64,000 nucleotides of DNA from Mya arenaria (GCF_026914265.1 NC_069136.1:57101492-57165491); one strand, 5' to 3'. Positions 24,276-38,300 are shown, numbered from the stretch's first letter. Notes: generated from the letters alone by a model not told the origin. Numbers and translations: made by a program.

Positions 24276-24348
24276 GCCCAGTATGGGCCTCGAACCCAAG
24301 ACCGCCAAAACACTATCACGGTGCTCTCACCAACTGAACTAACAGGGC
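24276..24348 (-). other. tRNA-like sequence (SINE head or tRNA pseudogene)
   Basis: 73 nt on the minus strand. The 7-bp acceptor arms (GCCCTGT/ACTGGGC) pair at six of seven places, the D stem GTTC/GAGC pairs, and the T loop reads TTCGAGG. The anticodon stem is poor, with a mismatch and two weak pairs. It is followed by extra sequence rather than a clean terminator. More likely a tRNA-derived SINE head or relic than a working gene. Confidence 0.55.
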
Positions 24349-24590
24349 GGCTGGTTTTTACGTACGCAGAAATTACACTCCTCCTCCAATAAACACGCAA
24401 GAAAAAGGTGCGCCCATGGCAAGGCACACAGGGGGCTAAAATCGTCCAAATTTACTTTTAACGTCAATATCGAGAAAATGTAATAAATTACGTACAAGAT
24501 ACACCATTTCGGACTATCGGACTAGAAATGTTCTTGGAGTTTACCCCCCCCCCCCCCTCTCTTTAACGTCAACTCCTGGATCCGCCCCTG

Positions 24591-24653
24591 CAGTGTGGGG
24601 CTCGAACTCACGACCGCCGGAAAACAAGCACGGCGCTCTAACCAACCGGTAGC
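24591..24653 (-). other. Second, partial tRNA-like sequence
   Basis: 63 nt related to the 24276-24348 sequence (shared 'ggcggtc', 'gttcgag', 'agagc') but without the complete acceptor arms. Immediately to its left is ctggatccgcccctg, the type of end seen in some hAT-like elements, and a run of 14-16 C (24544-24558). Confidence 0.45.
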
Positions 24654-26390
24654 TTCTTACCCACAAACACTACAATAATATATGTATATGTGATAATTTT
24701 AAAATTCTTTTTAAAGGATTTCAAATCTGTATGAGTAAATTTGAGTATTAAGAATTCAAGAATGGCACTTTTGACTGTAACGAGCTCTACTGTTGGGAAA
24801 ACCAGTCTAAAATCCAATATGGAAGACACAAGTTGAAACTTGAGAGGTTGTTTACAATTTTTTCGGACTAGTAGATGGATTCCGTATTGGTTTGATCAGG
24901 TAGTTTGACTCTTCATTATCTGTATTAATTTCTAATATCCTAATAGTACAAAACGGTTTATTGATTAACTGTCAGTGTTTAATTGCAGTATAATGCTGTG
25001 TATCTAAGGTCGCTATTGTCATCAGAGTGCAGGTGAGAAAATCAATAACTCTAGCCATCAGTACCAATCCATAGATATTATGACAGTTTGTCACATCTGT
25101 TGCAATACACAAACCTTGCTGAAACTGCAATGAAGCTTTGATTTATTATGTGTATTTTTTTTAAAGTGTGTCACAGTCATGTCTAAACATGTTTAATCAC
25201 AATGTAATAGGCTTAAGATTTAAATCAATAAATGGCAGTTATACTTATTGGCAACTAAATTTGGCTGTAGTGTTTTGATATGCAGATGTAGATTTATTTG
25301 TGTGTTCTTGGACTTGTTCTCAAAGGTAATGGATAACACTATGTTCATTTTTTTTTTCGTTCATTTACTTTGCATACACATACTTGTACTGTAAGTATAT
25401 GTACTTTGGCACATAAGATGAGTATATACTAAAACATTCATTGGAATATGGATAATGTAAATAATTGTTTAATAATTCATTCATAATGTTTATGCCAATC
25501 TCAGAATCAGATAGCTTGAACACTTGACAATAACAGTTTGCAAATCCACTGTATGTTACTGATAGTTCATACACTGAACATGTGTGACTGTTATTTAATA
25601 CATATGGTATGTGTCAAATTCAAATAGTTCATGGTTATTATATACAATAACAGACTTCATTATTTTCTCTGCTTCACTTGTATACTTTACTTTATAACTT
25701 TATAAGGGTTTTTATAAAAGAAAATAGAATTGTTTATCATGTGACATCTCAATTGATTGACATTTGTCATGTTGATTAATTATGTATTTTTTTATCATGT
25801 AACAAGACGCATTTATATGTTTATGTAACTGCAAACTTGATAAAAAAATCTTAAATCTTGAGTTCATGAAACACACAAATTTTACAAACACAAGTTAAGT
25901 TGTCAACATTTGATTTATAAATGTTGTTGCAATTCAGAGTAATAAAAATCCCAGAATCAAATTTTGTTTAGAACAACAGGGTATTTTGACTTAAGCCAAA
26001 GTTTTGTTTCAATTGTTCAAAAATGCCATATATCTGGAATTTTTCTCAGTTTTTTTACTTAGAAGAACAAGACAGGCATTTTTTTGCAATTTTTCTTTTA
26101 AACTACCATTTCTTATAACTGCATGTATAAAGCAGCTTATTATTTAGCTCTGTGTGTTATATATATACATGTATGTTGTAGAAAAAGGTATTGGACAAAG
26201 CAATCTAATCTCCCCCCTCCCCCCCCCCCCCCCCTCTCAAAAAAAAGAGAAGTAATAATGGGATATGGCATGTTATTCTGTAAAATGTTCACCATATGAT
26301 GAAAAATAACGAAACAACGAAGGTTTTATACTAAATAGTTAATTATGATTATATTATTTATATACTAACTTTGTTTATATTTCATTTCAG
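24654..26390. other. Upstream region of DZIP1; first non-coding exon not resolved
   Basis: The DZIP1 start codon sits directly after an AG acceptor (ttcatttcag, 26381-26390), so at least one 5' UTR exon must lie upstream, probably in 23.6-26 kb. I cannot fix it from sequence. A CAG/GTAGTT junction near 24897-24904 is one possibility. The stretch also contains a poly(C) tract at about 26212-26235. Confidence 0.4.
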
Positions 26391-29300
26391 ATGGCTACCA
26401 AATTTATGCCCCCTCAGTCAGCCATGCAGCACAACAGCCAGTTCTACGACAGTGCCTATCCAGCCTCTAGCTTCCAACAGAGCCATGATGGCCCTGGACA
26501 GAACGGGCGTGGTTTTGCATTTCGGAAACGTTATGAAAAGATTGACTGGCGGCGTATTGCCTCAATTGATATTGATAATGTTGCAAGGACTTTGGACTTT
26601 AATGCTCTTCAGGATAACATAATGAATATCACATTCTGTAACCTAGAGGGGGAACTGGTAAGAAAAAATAATGTCACTGCTTTAAAAAGGGACTTAGAAT
26701 AGCATCAATAAAATATGCTTTGCATTAAATCAACATTAAACACTTAAAATATATATATTTTAACATTTTTCTTTCAGAGAAATGTTCATATTGACCAAAA
26801 TGCAAATATACCAATATTCCTGCCTGTGAATATATTTTTGACAGTATTTAAAAATTTGCAGCGGCGGAAGGGAGGATATATCATAATATATCTGGAGAGA
26901 AATAAGTTTTTTTGATATGGAAAACAGCCTGTAAATAAATTTAATAGCAGTAAAGAAATCACTGATGGGAACTGGAGAACTTAAACTTGACATTAACATA
27001 TTTTAGAAAGTCAGGTACATGTAATAACAAGTTGTCTTTTGTGTTTGTATTTCAGGATATTCGAATGGTTGATCCAAACTTTATTAAGATATTCAAACTG
27101 GCACAACTTTCTATTGAATATTTATTGGTAAGATTTTCTGATTAATCTACTGACAATGATGTTTTCATTTCCTAATCTTATCAAACAAATGAGATTAGTA
27201 TCTTAACTACAAAAAGTAACTTTTTCTTCGGATGAATTTTTTCCTAACTATAGATGCTAATTAAATTTGTTTGCATGTAATAATAAAAAAGATTAGCTTT
27301 TCTACATGTGTTTTATTTGAAATTCTCTATACTGATAGAAATGAATTATGCATTTATTTGACATTCAGGATACATAATAATTTTCATAATTCTGTGAAAA
27401 ACACTGCATAATCAATTTTTTTACCATCATGGTCTTTGGCATTTTAATGAAACAACTTATTTACTGAAACTTCCATGTCAAAAGTATACTGGTCAATTAT
27501 TATAACAATGGTAACGTTTTCTGTTTTCAGCACTCTCAAGAGTACCTTACTTCCAAACTATCATCAGTTGATGGAGCTCTAAAGAAATCAAATGAAGTAA
27601 GTGTTAGCCAGAAAAATATACTGTTATGAAATAGTAAAAAACTGTTAGAATTCAATTTCTAATTTCATTATTTGTAATAAGATGTTAATTACATTTATGT
27701 GTACACAGTATGCAGAGTCTCTTTTTGTATAATATTATGAGCATGAATTCACTTCTTAAAACTTTATTCATGCACAGTACAATGGCTTTTTATCCCCCGC
27801 CTATGAAATAGGGAGGGGGATATTGAAATGGCGTTGTCCGTCCGTCCGTCTTTCCGTTCGTCCGTCCGTCACCTGGGATGATGCCTGCTCATTTTTATTT
27901 GGATTGGTCAATTGTACTTGGAGTTATTGCCCTTGATTTTTTGAAAAACTCTCATTTACAGCCATTTCTCAGTAACTAGTTGGTAGAAATTCTTGAAACT
28001 TGAAATAAATATGAACCAACATACTGCGATGATGCCTGTTTATTTATATTTTGGATTGTGTAATTTCTATATGAGTTATTTGCCCTTGATTTATTAAAAG
28101 ATCCATGTTTGCAGCCTTTTCTATGCAACTAGCTGGTAGAATTTCATGACACTTGGAATAAATAAGAACCAACATACTGTGATGATGCCTGTCTATTTTT
28201 CTTTTGGATTGGTCAATTTTCCTTAGAGTTATTGCCCTTGATTTATTAAAAAATCATTGTTTGCAGCCGTTTCTCAGTAAAACCAATGTGCTTATCTTAT
28301 TCTTTCTGAGATTTTTTTTAACCTTCAAGCACAAACAAGCCATCAAGCACAAACAAGCCATCGTTGGCGGGGGATATCTTTTCACTGAAAATGCTTGTTT
28401 ATTATGAATTACATTGGGATATGTATACATCATTGCAAATTACTTGGTTTCGTGGGCTTTCTTATAAAGATTCTTATGAAAGAGAGTATTTTGTTATTGT
28501 CCGTGACAAACAATATTTGAAAATGTGATCCATTATCAATGACTATGGAGACAAACAATCTATTTTTCAGCAGTGCTCGATCATCCCAATGTACATGTAT
28601 ATATTCCTGATGTTTTATATTACTTCCATTGCTAGGAGCATGATGAGACAAAAGCGTCCTTGGTCAAGCTAAAGGAGGAACTAGCAGCTGTTAAGAAAGA
28701 AAGTCATAAGAGGAAGAAGCTGCTTATAGCCCAGCAACAACTTATACACGCAGGGCCAGGCACATACAATAAGGTGAATGGTCATAAAAGTCACACTGAG
28801 TAGCCCATATTATTTTAGTAACATTTGAAAGAATTTTATGGGTTTTTTTATGTATGGGTGATTTAATATACAATTTAGGTTAAAATAAAGAGCAAATATA
28901 TAAACTGTAAATACTGTTTGTTTAATGTACATTTGTTCATTTGTTTAACACATCAGAAAACAGCAAGCAAATACTTTTCAAATGATGCTAATATTAATAT
29001 GGGGTCACAAGGCATCAATATTTAACATTATTTAACATTATTGTTATTAATGGAGCTACTAGAGTACTAGCCAGTTTATTGTTTGGATTCCTTTTTATAT
29101 GTGTGTAGAAGAAAGTCCGACAGTACACTAAATTAGTAGAGAATGAAATGTTGAACCATTTAATCATTCTTAATGTTATAAACCAAGACTTTTTATCTGC
29201 TTAGAAAAAGATGCATAAGACTTATCAATAATAACAGGCCCCTGTAGCATAGTGTAGAAATAACATTCATTTTCTCTTCAGTGCCCATTCTGCTCGAAGG

Positions 29301-32300
29301 CGTTTTTGAACAGTTCCTTCCTTCAGTCTCACATCCACCGTCGCCATGGCGGAGCTTCTCCTAGTGACCAGGCCACACCCTCTAGCAACCAGCAACAGCA
29401 AGAGCCTGGCCAGCAGGTAAGAAAGGGGTTGTGAGAAGTGATGGAGAATTTACAAAATTGTCAGATGCTATAATAGTAAGTAGTACTGAGCTAATTCTAT
29501 TTTTCCAAACAATTTGAACAATTCAACTAGTGAACATAAAGAAAGGTACCTGCTGCAGCCCATTGTATATAAACTGGTTAAATGTTTGTTTTGGTCAATA
29601 TTTATCCAATAAATGTTACTGACCAATCAAATCATTTAAAAGTGCAAACTGGGCTCAAGATAACCTGTTGATAACTTATCCAAGTTTGATACAATTGGTT
29701 GCACTAAACTAAAATATAGCTGAATTACCTAAGTGCTAGGTTAGAACTGTGTGTAACCAGTTAAGCCATGCAAGCCCTGTACTACCCACTAAGGCCTATT
29801 GCAGTTGAGGATTGCAGGACATAAGATAGATAAAATCAGAGCGAACCATATTACTGCCAGAATTTAAATCTATTTGTATTGTACCATAAGAAGCCTCATT
29901 TCATTACATTTCTTTTGTTACAGGGGCCCCAACAGTTTAGCACAGCCCTTGAACATGAGTTTGAGGAGATCCGGGAGAGATTACGTCAGACGGAGGGCCA
30001 GTTACAGCGTGAGAGAAAAGCGCGCAAAAACCTCGAAAAACAGGTGAGCTTGACTGCAGCAGATATCTGTGGTATTTTATGTGCTCTAAACTCATATCAA
30101 TGTTTTCATTACATGAGGTCAAACAGTTTTGTGATGATTACAGATTTTAAAATTTATTGCTAAAGCAATATTTTTTTTCAATGGCAGTAGCTGTATGTTC
30201 AATGTCATATTTATAAGTACATAATAAGTTCAATAAAAGATGAAATTCATGTGCTATGAAATTGCAATAATTATAAAATATAGATGAATCATTTCAGGCT
30301 CACTTATTCAGTGTAAAGAAAACAGGAGTTAAGTATCCACGTAACAATGGCAGTATGTCATTAAGCTGCCCAAGCACACATCCAGATCAGACACTGAAAT
30401 GAAATAAGTCATTCTGTATTGTAATGTTATTATTCTTCTCTTTTAGCCTAAGTTTGCAGAGGCAGTAAATAACCTTTCCCCTGAGCAGCAGGTAATTAGA
30501 TTATAGTTATTTAAGTGTATCTAAGAGTATGTATCTTTCTTCAAAAACTATCATTGCTTATGAATATGAATATGATCCTCAGGTTTAAGCCAGTTTTTCT
30601 TTTTCTTTTTTTTTCTTTTTTTACAAAGAAAGTATAATAATTGCCTAAGTTTCATTGTCTAATGGGTGAAAACTTAGATGTTGACTATAACTTATTAACC
30701 ATTGATGAAATAAACATGAAACTTGGTTAAATGAATTGCTATTTCCAAGAGCTAGAAATGTTCAGAAACATTACGGTAAAGTGATTCAACTACTGAGCCT
30801 TCTTTTATCCATTTCAGTCTGATCTTGAGAAGGTCAAGGCCATGTTTATGAAGGAGCTACGTGTGGCGAACCAGCGGAGCGAGGAGGCCGAGCAACGTCT
30901 AGCCGAGCTGACAGGCGGGGCAAAGAGGTCAAACCTTGGTGACATGCAGGATGACACGGATAACGAGCGGGAAATGTTACGCCACCAGCGGGAAGAGGTC
31001 GCTCAGCTCAGGGAACAGCTACAGGATCAGGTTTGGGGATTCTTAGAAATATTTCTTCCAGTTTTCATATGTCTGAATAATACTGTAATATAGAGCCTTT
31101 ATTAGCTTGTTTGGTTTTATTCCAAGGAAAGCCAAGGTTTTGTGATAGCCTTGTTGTCATCAATTACATTCATAAAAAAGTAAATGCACATGTTGCAAGC
31201 CACAAGACACACAAGTTTGTGTAGCAAGGTCCATAACTTTGGCTTTATTAATTGGTAAGATTTGTCCCTTTCTTATAGAATAAAAATAGTTGATCATTGA
31301 TCAGTTGCACCTGCTTAAGGTGTTCAAGCTTTTAAAATAAGTGTCAAAACTTGCTTTTTTAAAGTCGTTCGACTTCAGGAAATACTGAACATAAACATTC
31401 AGTATAACAGAAATACAAAAAGTGTATAAATAAATTGAAAAAGATAGGAAAAAGTTTGACATATCTTGAACATGGAGTGATCAGAGTCTTACCACTTAAA
31501 AAAATACTAACAATCTACCAGGAAGGACATTGAACAGGCGTCCCATTTTAAAGAGCTATGTAAGAACCATGGTAGCTCTAAACAGGGTTACATTTTGTCC
31601 TTGCCTTACCCTAAAACCTTAGAACACTAAATTGAAATAACATCAGTTCAGCCCTCATGGATAGTCAGTTTGCTTCATTAAATACAAGTCCCCCAAACAA
31701 CAATACTTATGTACCCCCTCCTTCCCCAGATGCACAATGTGGAGTCTTCAGTTCAGTCCCAGTTTGAGAGGCAGGACGAGCAGTGGCAGCAGCGTGTGGA
31801 TGACATGAAGAGACAACATGGTCAGGAACTCAGGAAGGTAAGTTGATTGTGTCAAAGCTTTTCTAGTTTTCTTGATTAAGAAGTGAGTAATTTCCGTAAC
31901 TCTGCAAGATACTGGTTTAATGTTTTGGTCATTTTCAGGAACATAACTTTCTTTTTTCCAGTATAAAGCAGCTGTTATATGCATATGAATGTATTGTCAC
32001 ATAAGCAAAGTTACAGTCAAACCTTTCCTATATCACAAGCTATTTACTAGTTGACACCATTTTTTTGCGTTTTATCATGCGATATGTATAAATTAAAATG
32101 AATGCATTGTCACATAAGCAAAGTAAAGGTCCAACTTGGTTACTTATATATGTCACAAGCTATCAAATAGTTGACACCATGTTTTGATCATGAGATATGT
32201 TTTAAATTAAAATGAGGCCTTTTATTACTTTGTTCACAGTTGAAAGAGGCTCTAAACTATACCAAACAAGACCTTGCTAGGAAGAAGGCCAGGGGAGAGA

Positions 32301-35300
32301 ATTCTGGCATGATTGATCAACAACAGCAAGAGGTCGAGAGGCTGATTAGGGTGAGTTACCTGTCTTTGTTGTCAGTTCTGTTGTCAGCATGCTAAAATGT
32401 TAACCTTGGCAAACTTATGAAGGTTAGAAAGATGCTCAATAAGCTTGGTACACATTTTGCCAGAAACAAATAGACATGTGTAGCAAGGCCCATAAAAATT
32501 GATGAGAAGTGCCACCTTTAAAATTTGCACTGCAGCACTTTTATTACCATAGGTCATTGATGTAACATTGATAAAATAAATATACAATGCTTGAAAGGAA
32601 GTTCAAATTTTACACTTGGTTAAGTTGCAAAATGTGTGCAAATAGTTGAAGGGGTTGTGTTATAAACATCCATAATAATAAACTGGAATATCTTTTTAAA
32701 AATTAAGTATTTTAGGTTGCGTATCTCAATAAGATACTTGTAAATATATGGCTAAACATGATTTACAAAATATTAACTCTCTGTGAAGAAAGAAGATGTG
32801 AAATCAAAGTCTGCAATAACCAAACATCCAAAACTAGAAAGCTCCCCTCCAATAGAGAAGAGCTCTTCTGAGGATAATAATTCCTCCAGTGAGGAAGAGC
32901 AGGTCAAGGTAGATAACTGCACATAGACTGCCCTTATGGTTGCTGCAGTGTGTTAAATGTAGTCTAGATACCAGATAAGTCCCCTCCAGTGGGGAAGAGT
33001 TCTTATCTACCTCCACTGAGGAGAGTACTACCTCCAATGAGGGAGAGCTAGGAAGGGTAGATGGCTGCAAATGGATTATTCTCAGAGTTACTGCAGTGTT
33101 CTAACATGTAGTCTAGTTACTAGAAATGTCAGCTTGATAAGCGCTCTTCAGGGCGCTCTTCAACCTCCACTGAGGAGATTTCTTCCAGGAAGGTATCGTG
33201 GGGAAGAATAGATAATTGCACATGCAATACTCTCCAGGTTGCTTCACTTCGTTACATATAGTCTAGTAACCAAAAATGTCCCCTCCAGTAGAGAAGAGCT
33301 CATCAGAGAACTTTTCAACCTCCACTAAAGAGAGTACTACCTCCAACGAGGAAGAGGGCTTGAGGTAGATAGCTCTCATGGTTAGTGTTGTTAATCTAGT
33401 TGTGATGGGAAATTTAGGAGAAGCTGTTATGGACAGGAATTTTAGGAGAAACTTATGGACAGGAATTTTAGGAGAAACTAATTTGGATGAGAATTTTAGG
33501 AGAAACTGCATTATGAACAGGAATTTTAGGAGTAACTGTTATGGACGAAAACTTTAGGAGAAACTGTTATGGACCTACTAGATATGTGTAGACACAATCA
33601 TTATGTGGATGGTTATGTGTGATTGTATTATTTAAAGTTCCATTCTGCAGATAATTTTGTGTGGCTGTGTTATTCACATTATATTTTTGCGGATGATTTT
33701 GTGTGGCTGTATTATTGAAAGTTCCATTTTGTGGATGATTTTGTGTGGCTGTGTTATTAATAATTCGACATGAATTGCTGTGGTTTTTTCATTGATGGAC
33801 TTGTGGGTGTTGGAGGGTTTTGTTTAACCCTAGCTCAGGTTTTGTTGCATCTAAACCTCTTTATTCGTATAATTTTCTTTTATAACATGGTTTTGGGATA
33901 AGTGTGCAGAGTGAATATCAAGGACATGTCTGTGTTTTAGATACATTTCTCTACTTGACTTTTGTATAAAAACATAATGAACATGTTATGATATATAATT
34001 TAACCCTTAGGCTGCTGATGGCGATTTTAAAGGCTTTGCAAACAGTTTAGAACCAGACCAGACACCGAGTAACTCAGTGCCTGGTCAGGTTCCAAGCTGT
34101 TTGCCACTCAGTCAATATATCCCCAAAGTTTTAAGTAAATTGAAAGAAATTTGGAATAAACCAGACAACAATTTTGAGCAGACGACAATTTACCCAGCAT
34201 GCAAAGGGTTTACACATGACTTTGCTTGTTTCGAAACCAATACAACCATCAAGTATATTCTTATATAACAATAATATTATACGATTTGACATGAAATGTC
34301 TTTTCTCCCAACTAATTTAGCCAAAATATGAATAAAATCTTCATCTTTTTTTATGTGTTCAAGAAATTATAACTTTTCCTAAACTTATTTCATCACCTAT
34401 GGTATCTAGTAAGATCCTGTATATATATATATATGAAAGTTAATAAAAAAATCTGCAGTATACTGATGTAACAGTTAATGGATATGTAAAATATTTCAAA
34501 CATTTTGTTATTGCAGCAAACTACAGAACAAGAACAGCTGATTGAGGAAGAAATGAGGCGGTCGGTAAGCTATATTTTGTGTAAACAGTCAGCGCAGCAT
34601 TATTCTGTGGATTTAAGGGTTAAAAATGATGAAAGAGGACAATTGTTTCTGTCAGTGTTCAACAATATATTTCACTGCGTGGGCATCGAAAGTTATATTT
34701 CATGAATGGTGTAGTGAAATATTTATTTTGAGTGTTCATGAGGTGTGATAATAATGCAATCTTACACTGAAACAAACATTTTTCTTTTTAAAAAGGATAT
34801 AAAATGACAGTTATAGATATAAATATATAGAACAGAACACAAGTTTATTTCCACACATAACATCACACATAACAACGTTTTTAAAATTAAGTCCCATCCC
34901 TGTGTGCGTTGAAGTTTGATTGGTATTTGAGAGACTTATCATTTGTATTTCACTGATAAATCTCTGTTTTTGAGAATGCTTATGCTTTAATAACGTTGAT
35001 GTTAAAATGATTTACTATGTTAAGGCCAAAAATAAATGGTTTGGTTAGGGTTACATCTTTTTCAAAAACATGTAGGACAGGTAGGCTTTTTTTAGGCTTT
35101 ATGTAAGAAAACTTTTGTTATCATTGAATAATGGTGGTAAAGCAATATTATGGATAAATCATTAAAGGTTTTTAAACTACATATTAAAACACACTATTAA
35201 AAAATAAATCAATGTATCAACTGACAATAAAAGATGATTGGTCGGCTCCTATTTCGTAGGTAGAGTCGGGTAACCTGAACCAAATGTATTGTTTAAAACT

Positions 35301-38300
35301 ATTTTCCTTCAGTTCAAAATTCAACTTATGACCAATTATATGCCCCTCTACTCTAGGATGCCCAGGCTGCTGCTGAAACACGTGTGTCACGTATGGAGCC
35401 CAGCGACGATGAGGATGAGGACACGGAGCTGGGAACTGGCTCTGGTACCCAATCTAGCTTCCAACGGTCCCAGACAGCAACTGCCAGGTCGGAGCTTACA
35501 ATTGGGTACGTGGTCTCTGTTGTTATTTTTCTAATACACTCCATAATCGTAATGGAGATGGGAACTGGCTATGGTACCAGACAGTCGCTAAGAGGTCAGA
35601 GCTTAAAATTGGGTACATGGTCTCTGTGGATTTTTGTTACACACTCCATAATGATAATGGAGATGGGAAACAGCTCTGGTTCCTAGTAAAACTCTTTCAA
35701 TCAAACTAAATTAAATAAATTTTGTCTTGTATTTGTAAGTGATTGTAAATCCAACTTTATTGCTTTCTTTTATTTCAGGACCGAGCGAAGTGGTGAAGTT
35801 ACATTGAGGACGACACAGTTCCTAGAAAAGCTACGGGCCAATCCCTCCCTAAAAATTATGAGAGACGAGCTTGTATCCCTCCTTCAGGAAAACCTTGAGA
35901 AGATTGGCATCGCACCTGTATGTATTGTACTAATAATATCAATTAGGTGTTTTTGGTCTGAATCGACAAAAACCATCCGAAGGCATGTGTTTATTCCTTG
36001 TCATTTGGTCACGCAGCATGTATGATCCAGACCAGAATACACTTGATCAATCCTTTTTAATGTTTACCTTGAATTAAACATTTGTGAAGAAATTGACAAT
36101 GATAACACTTCTGATTTCATTGTTTATTTCATGTTTTCCCGAACATCATGACGTATATAAATTCTTGCTTAATGTTGAGTTTAAAAAGTTTCTCAAAAAG
36201 TTGAAGTGTTTAGGGAAAAAAATGTTTTCCCAAGTATCAATTTCATTACTTAATTTCTATAACTGTGTACTTTTGTTTCTTACATCATTGAAATATAACC
36301 TTTCTCCACCTCAGGGAACAAAGTGCATTTCAAACGAGATACTAGCCAGCAAACTTGCCCACCTTAGAACACGCAGACAGCAGCTTGCACAGGTAGGAAA
36401 TGTTCAGGACATTTATGTTATACATTTAGTAAACTTCAAGCATACATAGCATATATAAGACTTTAGAAAAAACTATGATAATTTTGAGGGCGTATATCTT
36501 TGTTACGGTAGTTTCCATATGTTTTTTTTAATAAAAAACTATGTTGAGAAATTGTGGTAGCCTTTTATTGCTGTCATGTTTATTGTTTCAATTTTATGCT
36601 AAAAACTGATGAGAATACACTTTTGCTATTTTAGGGAAGTAATACACCTGCCATGTATAAAAAAAGCTTAATAAACATAAAACGTTATATAAAGCTTGAA
36701 CAATATACAAAAATAATTAAAAAAAACTTGATGTGTTCATATTCCAGAAACATGGTGCCATCTTTAGTGACCTCCGAGCCCAGTTTGACAACTTTGCAAC
36801 AGCCCAGGCCCGGGAGAGGCTTAAGGCTCTCAAAAGATCCCCACCCACTGGACCTTGTAAGATCAATAATTACTGTATACGTGTATTTAAAAGCTGTAAA
36901 AGCAAAAATATTAAATGATTGGTGAATGATAAAAGATTTACTATCATCTCATAAGGTAGAAATATCATGTTTTCTGCACCTTTCTTTCAAATTAAACTTG
37001 GTATCCTCCATAAGAACCATTGTTTTCGACATTCATTCATTCTTTTTGGTATATTAAAACAATTGGATTGAATTGAACATCTTTAAGATATTCACAACAA
37101 ACCTTGTACACATATAACTATTTGAAGCAAGGCCCACAACTCTTTCAATTAAACTGTCTTTGAAATTATCTGCCCTTTGATGATGTCATGTGTTGTTCCT
37201 ACTCCATCATTGAAGTTTTCATTATCAAAGATTACCTTAATCATGTCAGAAATCATTTGCAACCAACTGCATATTTTAAATTTGACGTAATCTCTATTAT
37301 TAATAGGACTTTTTTGTTTTTTATAAACGAATCATCAAACAATGCTGATTGGTTTGTTAATTTTATTTCAGCTCGGCGACCAGTCAGCGGTACCCTGCCG
37401 GGCAGTAACCAGTCCATCCCCACCTCAGGGTTCGGCAGCAGTGGGTCACAGGTCCGGGGCCCCAGCCCTAAACCTCGCCCAGCAGGCCCCACCCAGGGGA
37501 TGGCCCAATCCTCACAGCAGGGGCCTAGAGCTCCTCCCAGGTATGTTCGATAGATACCTTTTCTTCAAGACTTGTTGCTAAATATATGATGTTATATTTG
37601 TTATGCAGACAAAAGTTCATGTACTGTTATAATTTAGAAAATTCACAGCTGGAAAATTCAATAACCTAAGATATTGAAAAAAATGTGCATGACTGTAGAT
37701 CACTTTGAAATATAAAAGTTGTGTTTTCCCTGGTTCCGTGTTTCATTCATTTATGTAAGGTGTGGTAATGGCGAAACCATGAAGATTAAATACACTTCCC
37801 TTTATGTAGTATTTGTATGTAAAAGTTTAAATTTGCAACATGATCAAATTGCAAATAAAGAATTTGAGTAGAATAATCATAATTGAAAGCAATCCTTATA
37901 AATGTGAGGAGCCAGGCTAAGCTCCCACAGCCCTGTCCAATGAGGTGCCCTAAGCCATATAAAAGTTGTGTTTTCCCTGGTTCTGTGTTTCCTTCATTTA
38001 TGTAAAATGAAATACTCACAAAATTAAATCAATCCACATTAATGTGAACTCCTTTGTCATTAGGTCACACAGCCCAGTCCAGCGAGGTGCCCCAAGCCCA
38101 CGGAGAACAGAGAGCCCATTAAGGAAGAGCGCAGCGTCTAGCGCAGAGTACACAAGCACACAGTGGGACTCAGAAGAAGATGAGAGCGAGTCAGATGAGG
38201 AAGGACCAGCCTTCACACCTGTTCCGTCCAGGTCGGTGGAATAAAATTAATGGTATTATGTGGCATTATTGCCAAAGCATGGTTTGAAGCATTTCTGAAT

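Noticed and set aside
32834-33511. Minus-strand frames across the DZIP1 tandem copies
   Set aside because: Antisense to the repeat units, no splice or domain support.
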